This document shows, in pieces, positions 57,852 to 64,000 of a stretch of DNA of 64,000 nt; the stretch's first letter is position 1, and every line of letters begins with the position of its first letter. The translations under genes and the position numbers were made by a program. A model generated the notes under the pieces. That model searched no databases, was not told where the DNA came from, and saw only the letters and a program-made list of their open reading frames with translations. Source of the stretch: Streptomyces sp. NBC_00273 (GTDB lineage: Bacteria > Actinomycetota > Actinomycetes > Streptomycetales > Streptomycetaceae); NCBI RefSeq assembly GCF_036178145.1, contig NZ_CP108067.1, positions 7,951,001 to 8,015,000 of the forward strand, read 5' to 3'.

Positions 57852-59033
57852 ATGCCCGAGCTCACTCCCGAACCGTTGGACGTCTTCGCGTGGATCGACG
57901 ACGCGGAGCGCGCGCGGGAGGAGGCCGGCCTCGTCCGCACGTTGCGCCCCCGGCCGCAGGCGTCGCCCCTGCTGGACCTCGCGAGCAACGACTACCTGGG
58001 CCTGTCCCGACACCCCGAGACCGTCCGGGGAGCGCAGGAGGCGGCCGCGCGCTGGGGCGCCGGAGCCACCGGTTCGCGGCTGGTCACGGGTACGACCGAG
58101 CTCCACACCGAGCTGGAGCGGGAGCTCGCCGCCTTCTGCGGCTTCGAGGCCGCGCTCGTCCTGTCCTCCGGCTACGCGGCCAACCTCGCCGCCGTCACCG
58201 CGCTCAGCGGCCGGGGCACGCTGGTCGTGTCCGACGCCGGCAACCATGCCTCCATCGTCGACGGCTGCCGGCTCTCGCGCGCCGAGACGGCCGTGGTCCC
58301 GCACGCCGACCCGGACACCGCACGCAAGACGCTCGCCGCGCACGAGGGCCGCGCGCTGCTGGTCAGCGACTCGGTGTTCTCCGTGGACGGGGACGCCGCC
58401 CCGCTGGCCGCGTACGCCGCCGCCTGCCGGGACGAGGGCGCAGCCCTGGTCGTCGACGACGCCCACGGGCTGGGCGTGCTGGGCGAGGGCGGCCGCGGCA
58501 CGTTGCACGAGGCCGGGCTCGCAGGCGCGCCGTACGTGGTCGCCACCCTGACCCTCTCGAAGTCCCTGGGCAGCCAGGGCGGAGCCGTGCTCGGCCCGGC
58601 CAAGGTGATCAGGCACCTGGTCAACACCGCGCGCACCTTCATCTTCGACACCGGACTGGCCCCGGCGGCCGCCGGGGCGGCGCTGGCGAGCCTGCGCCTG
58701 CTCCAGCGGGAACCGGAGCGCGCGGACCGCGCCCGCGAGGTGGCCGCCCAGTTGTACGGGCGACTCACCGCGTCCGGCCTGACCGCGGCCCGGCCGGACG
58801 CGGCCGTGGTGTCGGTACGGGCCCCGTCGGCGTCGGCGGCACTGCGCTGGGCCGCCGACTGCCGCGAGGCAGGTCTGTCCGTGGGGTGTTTCCGTCCGCC
58901 CTCGGTGCCGGACGGCATCTCCCGGCTGCGGTTGACCGCCCGGGCCGATCTCACGGGGGACGAGATCGATCGGGCGGTCGCGACGATCCTGGCGACCGCA
59001 CCCGCAGGAGCCACGGACGGTCAGGGCCGGTAG
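57852..59033 (+). CDS. bioF: 8-amino-7-oxononanoate synthase
   Basis: PLP-dependent enzyme of 393 residues condensing pimeloyl-ACP/CoA with L-alanine to KAPA. Sequence features are [57 protein letters not shown] (PLP-binding Asp) and [12 protein letters not shown] with Lys237 as the Schiff base. ATG 57852 is the family start; an upstream open frame has no similarity. Divergent from bioB. Confidence 0.96.
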   Translation: MPELTPEPLDVFAWIDDAERAREEAGLVRTLRPRPQASPLLDLASNDYLGLSRHPETVRGAQEAAARWGAGATGSRLVTGTTELHTELERELAAFCGFEAALVLSSGYAANLAAVTALSGRGTLVVSDAGNHASIVDGCRLSRAETAVVPHADPDTARKTLAAHEGRALLVSDSVFSVDGDAAPLAAYAAACRDEGAALVVDDAHGLGVLGEGGRGTLHEAGLAGAPYVVATLTLSKSLGSQGGAVLGPAKVIRHLVNTARTFIFDTGLAPAAAGAALASLRLLQREPERADRAREVAAQLYGRLTASGLTAARPDAAVVSVRAPSASAALRWAADCREAGLSVGCFRPPSVPDGISRLRLTARADLTGDEIDRAVATILATAPAGATDGQGR

Positions 59034-59114
59034 GGCACATCGGCCGGGGTCCGGGGATTCCCGGGCCTGGGTCTTCCCGGGGCCGGGGTGTTCCCGAGCG
59101 GTTCCGGGCGGGGC

Positions 59115-59336
59115 TTACGCGTGCGCGTCAGCCCCTACCGAGGCGAGGAAGCCGGTCCAGGCGGGCCCGGTGAAGAGCACGGCCGGGCCGTCCGTCCGCT
59201 TGGAGTCACGGACGGCCAGCAGACCGCCGTCCAGGACGGCCGCTTCCACGCAGTTGTTCATTCCGGTGCTACGGCTGCTCCGCCGCCACCGCGCGCTGAT
59301 CAGAAGTCCGCTGCTGGATAAGGGGGTTGCGGACAC
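59115..59336 (-). CDS. DUF397 domain protein
   Basis: Protein of 73 residues with ARWRRSSRSTGMNNCVEAAVLDGG and VRDSKRTDGPAVLFTGPAWTGFL, the DUF397 pattern (W-x-K-S-S/R-S...N-C-V-E-V...V-R-D-S-K). In Streptomyces such small proteins accompany XRE/DUF5753 regulators (WhiJ-like sets) and modulate development. It is the downstream partner of the regulator 12 nt upstream. Confidence 0.92.
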   Translation of the reverse strand: MSATPLSSSGLLISARWRRSSRSTGMNNCVEAAVLDGGLLAVRDSKRTDGPAVLFTGPAWTGFLASVGADAHA

Positions 59337-59348
59337 GGGGGTGCCTCC

Positions 59349-60233
59349 TTACGCGTCGTCAGCGAGTGAGCTGATGAGATCCGACGAGTCCTGGGGCGGG
59401 AGGGCGTGCGCCTGGATGGTGCGGAACGCGGCGCCGTACGCCTCAAGGTCTTCCTTCCGCTCCAGATAGAGGCTACTCGTCAAATGGTCGAGTACCACCA
59501 CATCCAGATCGGCGATGTCCGGAAATGAAAAAATAACGAACGGCCCGGTCAGGCCGAGATGCCCTCCGACGCTGAACGGGAGTACTTGGAGGCGCACTTG
59601 AGGCAGCTTCGACACCTCTGCCAGGTGCCGCAGTTGCTCGGCCATCACCCCGGGTCCGCCGATCTGCCGGCGCAGCACCGCCTCGTCCAGTACGGCGCTC
59701 AGCTCCAGCGGGGGATCGGCCCGCAGCACCGACTGCCGGGCCAGCCGTACGTCGACCAGCGCGTCCACCTTCGGTTCCGGCAGCCCGCCCAGCGCGGCCC
59801 GGGTCACGGCCCGCGCATATCCGGGGGTCTGCAGCAGCCCGGGCACCACGGACAGCTCCACGGTGCGGGCGGACCTGGCCCCCGCCTCCAGGCTGATGAA
59901 GTCCCGGTACTCCTGCGGCAACAGCCCCCGGTAGTCGTGCCACCACTGGCGGCCGCGCCCGGTGTCGCCCGCCGGACCGGGGCCGGCGGCCGAGGCCGAC
60001 AGGGCCTCCAGCAGTGCGCGCTGCTCCGGGCTCACGATCTCCCCGTAGGCGTCGAGGAGGAGCCGGATGTCCTCCGGTTTCACGCCGCTGCGGCCCGTCT
60101 CGATGCGGCTGATTTTCGACTGGTGCCATCCCATGATCCGGGCCGCCTCACCACTGGTGAGTCCGGACCGGTCGCGCAGGGCACGCAGTTCCTCGCCGAG
60201 CTTGCGTCGGCGCACCGCGGGACCGTGCTGCAC
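59349..60233 (-). CDS. XRE/DUF5753 (Scr1-type, WhiJ-like) regulator
   Basis: Protein of 294 residues. The N-terminal HTH covers about 10-65 (KLGEELRALRDRSGLTSGEAARIMGWHQSKISRIETGRSG). The DUF5753 domain follows, with WWHDYRGLLPQEYRDFISLEAGA, VVPGLLQTPGYARAV, LDEAVLRRQIGGPGVMAEQL and VRLQVLPFSVGGHLGLTGPF. These proteins are regulators of differentiation whose activity is modulated by the accompanying DUF397 protein. GTG 60233 is the start. The operon is divergent from an RsbW-like ATPase. Confidence 0.93.
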   Translation of the reverse strand: MQHGPAVRRRKLGEELRALRDRSGLTSGEAARIMGWHQSKISRIETGRSGVKPEDIRLLLDAYGEIVSPEQRALLEALSASAAGPGPAGDTGRGRQWWHDYRGLLPQEYRDFISLEAGARSARTVELSVVPGLLQTPGYARAVTRAALGGLPEPKVDALVDVRLARQSVLRADPPLELSAVLDEAVLRRQIGGPGVMAEQLRHLAEVSKLPQVRLQVLPFSVGGHLGLTGPFVIFSFPDIADLDVVVLDHLTSSLYLERKEDLEAYGAAFRTIQAHALPPQDSSDLISSLADDA

Positions 60234-60429
60234 ACCCGCCTCCTTCCACCGGCACAGCTCGCACCAGTTTGCCGTTCAAATAAGCTCTTCCGTAGCAGAG
60301 TTCACCGCATCGAGCGACAGATATATGCATATCTTGGGGGAAAGGCAGATGTGACGGCACGATCGGTGGCACTCTGGCGTCCAGCACAGATCCGGGGCTT
60401 TTCGTCCCGGTGGGAAAGGGACCGTCGCC

Positions 60430-60879
60430 ATGGCAGATCACCAGGAAGCATCCGTCACTCTGCCGAGCGATCCCGCCTCGGTCGCCACTGCCCGACGCTA
60501 CGTCGCGGAGGTGCTGAGCGAGTGGGGACTCCCCGATGACGCCGACATCGCCGACAGTGTCCGGCTGATCGTCTCGGAGCTCGCCACCAACGCCGTGCAG
60601 CACACTTTCGGCCAGTCGCCCACCTTCACGGTCGACGTCCGGCTGGAGCGCCAGGAGTGGTTGCGCGTCGGGGTGACCGACAGCCACCCGCGCTGGCCCA
60701 AGCGGCTCCCGGCCGCCGTCCAGCAGGACAACGGCCGGGGCATGGTCATCATCCGCTGGCTGACGGCGGAGGCGGGCGGTCGGCTCTCGGTCACCCCGAC
60801 CGAGGACGGGGGCAAGACGGTGTGGATCGCGCTGCCCTGGAGCGTCGGGGCCCCGGCGCGGAGCGCCACCGGCTACTGA
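60430..60879 (+). CDS. RsbW-like HATPase_c anti-sigma-type protein
   Basis: Protein of 149 residues with the GHKL fold: ADSVRLIVSELATNAVQHTFG (N box with the Mg-binding Asn), VGVTDSHPRWPK (D/G box) and DNGRGMVIIRWLTAEAGGR (G2 loop). Stand-alone domains of this size in Streptomyces are anti-sigma or regulatory kinases and accompany WhiJ/DUF397 sets, completing a three-part module here. The partner is not identified. Confidence 0.92.
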   Translation: MADHQEASVTLPSDPASVATARRYVAEVLSEWGLPDDADIADSVRLIVSELATNAVQHTFGQSPTFTVDVRLERQEWLRVGVTDSHPRWPKRLPAAVQQDNGRGMVIIRWLTAEAGGRLSVTPTEDGGKTVWIALPWSVGAPARSATGY

Positions 60880-60899
60880 CCTGCAGGTCTCCGACGAGG

Positions 60900-60958
60900 A
60901 CCGGGAGCCGGAATCGGACCGGGACCCGGACCGCGACCCGGACCCGGACCCCTACCCC
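60900..60958. repeat. Low-complexity GACCCG hexamer array
   Basis: Degenerate repeats of GACCGG/GACCCG and CCCGGA run from about 60900 into the stop region of the convergent VOC gene. It fills the gap between the HATPase and VOC genes. No coding function. Confidence 0.8.
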
Positions 60959-60960
60959 GG

Positions 60961-61353
60961 TCAGGCGGGGCCGCGTTCGCCCGCGCTGCGCTCGATGCAC
61001 AGCTCGTTGCCCTCGGGGTCGGCGAGCACGACCCAGCCGGCGACGCCGTCCGCGGCGCGGCGGTCGTCCACGAGCTTCGCGCCGAGCCCGATCAGGCGCT
61101 CGACGGTCTCGTCCCGGGTGCCGGTCGGCGGCTGGATGTCCAAGTGGACCCGGTTCTTGACCGACTTGCCGTCCGGGACCCGGATGAACAGCAGCCCCGG
61201 AACGCCGGGCTGCCCGGGTTCCAGCATGACCTCGTCGTCCCCCTCCACGTCGTCGGGATGCATCGTGAAGCCGGTCACCGCGGACCAGAACTCGGCGACC
61301 CGGTAGGGGTCGAGGGCGTCGAAGGTGATGTGCCGGACGGGGTTGATGAACAT
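60961..61353 (-). CDS. VOC family protein (glyoxalase/bleomycin-resistance fold)
   Basis: Protein of 130 residues with paired beta-alpha-beta-beta-beta modules: PVRHITFDALDPYRVAEFWSAV (metal-ligand His), RVHLDIQPPTGTRDETVERLIGLG and WVVLADPEGNELCIE (Glu ligand). This subgroup is common as small cytosolic dioxygenase/isomerase-like proteins or antibiotic-binding proteins. Substrate unknown. Confidence 0.92.
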   Translation of the reverse strand: MFINPVRHITFDALDPYRVAEFWSAVTGFTMHPDDVEGDDEVMLEPGQPGVPGLLFIRVPDGKSVKNRVHLDIQPPTGTRDETVERLIGLGAKLVDDRRAADGVAGWVVLADPEGNELCIERSAGERGPA

Positions 61354-61667
61354 CTGTCTCCTCGATGGGGGATCGGTGCGCGGGGCCGTATACGGAATCG
61401 GGGCTTTGGGGTACCGGAGTTGAACCGGGTACCTGCCCGAAACGTGGGTTAACCCAGCCGAAAAGCGCAGCGCTTAGCGTGGCGGCCACGTTCGACCGCC
61501 AATGATCACCCATGATCCGGTAAAGCGGCGGTGGTCGGGGTGGAAAGCCTTTCCCTGCGTTGGGCAAGAGACGCTTGGTTCGGATATGCGCAGGTCAACG
61601 AAGTGTTGAAGACCGGTAGGGTCGCCCCGCTCTTTGTTGATCTTGTCCCGGAAGCTTGGTGATACGA
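61354..61667. promoter_or_regulatory. Upstream region of the urease operon
   Basis: 314 bp lie between the VOC start and ureA. The last 170 bp are lower in GC and should hold the ure promoter. No clear consensus promoter, NtrC/GlnR-type repeat or nickel-responsive palindrome was identified by eye. Confidence 0.35.
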
Positions 61668-61970
61668 GTGCAACTGACACCGCACGAGCAGGAGAGACTG
61701 CTCATCCATGTGGCCGCCGACGTGGCCGAGAAGCGGAGGGCGCGCGGGGTCCGCCTCAACCATCCCGAGGCGATCGCGCTGATCACGTCGCACCTTCTGG
61801 AAGGGGCCCGCGACGGCCGGACCGTGGCCGAGCTGATGGCCTCGGGCCGCACCGTCCTGACCCGCGAGGAGGTCATGGAGGGGATCCCGGAGATGATCCA
61901 CGACGTCCAGGTGGAAGCGACCTTCCCGGACGGCACCAAACTCGTCACGGTCCACGACCCGATCGTCTGA
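61668..61970 (+). CDS. ureA: Urease gamma subunit
   Basis: Subunit of 100 residues: [68 protein letters not shown] 61668 gives the exact family start and length; the in-frame GTG at 61656 would add MVIR. First structural gene of ureA-ureB-ureC. Confidence 0.97.
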   Translation: MQLTPHEQERLLIHVAADVAEKRRARGVRLNHPEAIALITSHLLEGARDGRTVAELMASGRTVLTREEVMEGIPEMIHDVQVEATFPDGTKLVTVHDPIV

Positions 61971-61986
61971 AACGGAGTACCCCCGC

Positions 61987-62298
61987 ATGATCCCCGGCGA
62001 AATCGCCTACGGGGACGGCCCGGTACCCCTCAACGAGGGCCGTCCCGTCACCCGTCTCACCGTGCTCAACGCGGCCGACCGGCCGGTCCAGGTCGGATCC
62101 CACTACCACTTCGCCGAGGCCAACCCCGGCCTCGACTTCGACCGCACCGCCGCCCGCGGGCTCCGGCTCAACGTCGCCGCCGGGACGGCCGTCCGCTTCG
62201 AACCGGGCATCCCGGTCGCGGTGGAACTCGTACCGCTGGCGGGCCTGCGCACCGTACCCGGGCTGCGCGGCGAGACCGGAGGGCCGCTCGATGGCTGA
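61987..62298 (+). CDS. ureB: Urease beta subunit
   Basis: Subunit of 103 residues: [38 protein letters not shown] (conserved H-Y-H-F region), [17 protein letters not shown]. The gene follows ureA after 16 nt with a GGAGTA ribosome site and overlaps the ureC start by 8 nt. Confidence 0.97.
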   Translation: MIPGEIAYGDGPVPLNEGRPVTRLTVLNAADRPVQVGSHYHFAEANPGLDFDRTAARGLRLNVAAGTAVRFEPGIPVAVELVPLAGLRTVPGLRGETGGPLDG

Positions 62299-64000
62299 GC
62301 TCTCCCGCCAGGTGTACGCCGACCTCTTCGGGCCGACCGCAGGTGACCGGATCCGGCTCGCCGACACCGACCTCTTCGTCGAGATCGAGCAGGACCTCAG
62401 CGGCGGCCCCGGGCGGGCCGGCGACGAGGCCGTCTTCGGCGGCGGCAAGGTGATCCGCGAATCCATGGGGCAGGCCCGCACCACCCGGGCCGAGGGCGCT
62501 CCCGACACCGTGATCACCGGGGTCGTCGTCCTCGACCACTGGGGCATCGTCAAGGCCGACCTCGGCATCCGCGACGGCCGGATCTGCGGCATCGGCAAGG
62601 CCGGCAACCCCGACACCATGGACGGGGTCGACCCCGCACTGGTCATCGGCCCCGAGACCGAGGTCATCGCCGGCAACGGGAAGATCGTCACCGCCGGTGC
62701 CATCGACGCCCACGTGCACTTCATCTCCCCGACGGTCATCGAGGAGGCGCTCGCCTCCGGGACCACCACTCTCGTCGGCGGCGGGACCGGACCGGCCGAA
62801 GGGAGCAAGGCCACCACCGTCACCCCCGGGCCCTGGCACCTGGCCCGGATGTTCGCGGCCCTGGAGGCCTATCCGGTCAACATCGGCCTGCTCGGCAAGG
62901 GCAACACGATGTCCCGCGAGGGGATGCACTCCCAACTGCGCGGCGGCGCCCTCGGATTCAAGATCCACGAGGACTGGGGGGCCACCCCCGCCGTCATCGA
63001 CGCCTGCCTCTCGGTGTGCGAGGAGACCGGCGCCCAGGTCGCCATCCACACCGACACGCTCAACGAAGCCGGTTTCGTCGCCGACACCCTCGCCGCCATC
63101 GCCGGACGGACCATCCACTCGTACCACACCGAGGGCGCCGGCGGCGGGCACGCACCCGACATCATCACCGTGGTCTCCGAGCCGAACGTCCTGCCCAGCT
63201 CCACCAACCCCACCCGGCCGCACACGGTCAACACCGTCGAGGAACACCTCGACATGCTGATGGTCTGCCACCACCTCAACCCGGCCGTCCCCGAGGACCT
63301 CGCCTTCGCCGAATCGCGGATCCGGCCCTCGACCATAGCGGCCGAGGACGTCCTCCACGACCTCGGAGCCATCTCCATCATCTCCTCCGACTCCCAGGCC
63401 ATGGGCCGGGTCGGCGAGGTCGTGCTGCGCACCTGGCAGACCGCCCACGTGATGAAGAAGCGGCGCGGCTTCCTCCCCGGCGACGGACCCGCCGACAACC
63501 ACCGGGCCCGCCGTTACGTCGCCAAGTACACGATCAACCCCGCAGTGGCCCAGGGACTCGCCCGCGAGATCGGCTCGGTCGAGATCGGCAAACTCGCGGA
63601 CCTGGTGCTGTGGAACCCGGCCTTCTTCGGGGTCAAGCCCGAACTCGTCATCAAGGGCGGCCAGATCGCCTACGCGCAGATGGGCGACGCCAACGCCTCC
63701 ATCCCCACCCCGCAGCCCGTCCTGCCCCGGCCCATGTTCGGCAGCCACGGTCGCGCGCCCGCCCTCAACTCCCTGAACTTCACCGCCCAGGCCGCGCTCG
63801 ACGACGGACTGCCCGAACGGCTCCAGCTGGGCAAGCAGTTCGTGGCCATCGAGGGCACCCGCAAGCTGAGCAAGGCCGACATGCGCAACAACGACGCCAT
63901 GCCGAGGGTCGAGGTCGACGCCGACACCTTCACGGTCTCCATCGACGGGGAAGCCGTGGAACCGGCACCCGCGGCGGAACTGCCCATGGCCCAGCGCTAC
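62291..64000 (+). CDS. ureC: Urease alpha subunit, 3' end cut by window
   Basis: 570 codons to the window edge. The last visible residues, AELPMAQRY, are the usual C-terminus minus about three residues, so nearly all the protein is present. It is the catalytic subunit hydrolysing urea to ammonia and carbamate at a dinickel site. Metal ligands are His-x-His in [10 protein letters not shown], the carbamylated Lys in GFKIHEDWG, His in [11 protein letters not shown] and in [13 protein letters not shown], and Asp in [10 protein letters not shown]. The mobile-flap His is in [10 protein letters not shown] 62291 lies in the ureB tail (ATGGCTGA), so translation is coupled. Confidence 0.97.
   Translation, partial: MAELSRQVYADLFGPTAGDRIRLADTDLFVEIEQDLSGGPGRAGDEAVFGGGKVIRESMGQARTTRAEGAPDTVITGVVVLDHWGIVKADLGIRDGRICGIGKAGNPDTMDGVDPALVIGPETEVIAGNGKIVTAGAIDAHVHFISPTVIEEALASGTTTLVGGGTGPAEGSKATTVTPGPWHLARMFAALEAYPVNIGLLGKGNTMSREGMHSQLRGGALGFKIHEDWGATPAVIDACLSVCEETGAQVAIHTDTLNEAGFVADTLAAIAGRTIHSYHTEGAGGGHAPDIITVVSEPNVLPSSTNPTRPHTVNTVEEHLDMLMVCHHLNPAVPEDLAFAESRIRPSTIAAEDVLHDLGAISIISSDSQAMGRVGEVVLRTWQTAHVMKKRRGFLPGDGPADNHRARRYVAKYTINPAVAQGLAREIGSVEIGKLADLVLWNPAFFGVKPELVIKGGQIAYAQMGDANASIPTPQPVLPRPMFGSHGRAPALNSLNFTAQAALDDGLPERLQLGKQFVAIEGTRKLSKADMRNNDAMPRVEVDADTFTVSIDGEAVEPAPAAELPMAQRY

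Overview
The window is about 64 kb of a high-GC actinomycete chromosome, almost certainly Streptomyces. The evidence is a strong G/C preference at third codon positions, frequent GTG starts, a divergent second EF-Tu (tuf3 type), a WhiJ-like XRE/DUF397/HATPase regulatory module, and a bio cluster next to a urease operon in an order typical of the genus. No rRNA, tRNA or CRISPR array was seen.

Layout. Positions 1-2.4 kb are the edge of an integrated, probably conjugative, element: a membrane protein cut by the window start, a small two-helix membrane protein, an XRE regulator and a candidate operator between divergent genes. Positions 2.4-6.2 kb are a decay zone holding an integrase 3' fragment with a 1-nt frameshift, an IS5-type transposase with an internal deletion, an EEP nuclease with two frameshifts, a MazG-like gene with an in-frame amber codon, and one intact acetyltransferase. 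From 6.4 to 43.3 kb the sequence is ordinary core: uppP, two DedA/TVP38-family membrane proteins, a DNA alkylation repair protein, tuf3, GH3 glycosidase, gamma-carbonic anhydrase, sbcD-sbcC, Lrp and rhodanese genes, DUF885 peptidase, PhoD, GntR and ROK regulators, and a two-component system facing an ABC exporter across a 24-bp perfect palindrome. A palindromic MITE lies at 24.2 kb.

The most notable feature is at 43.3-48.9 kb. A mismatch-specific DNA glycosylase gene (mug), which starts inside the end of purB, is split by a roughly 5.06-kb element. The element encodes two overlapping tyrosine recombinases, resembling TnpA and TnpB of Tn554, and one AT-richer cargo gene for a membrane-anchored TPR protein. 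The two mug halves rejoin exactly in frame across a 3-bp shared core. No third Tn554-type gene (tnpC) is present.

Downstream are purB, an SGNH hydrolase, two CNNM/CBS membrane proteins, and a complete biotin set (bioB-bioA-bioD divergent from bioF). These are followed by the WhiJ-like module, a VOC protein and the start of the urease operon (ureA-ureB-ureC). The window ends just short of the ureC stop codon.

Positions were read by hand from the sequence. Family names rest on motif recognition, not on database searches.
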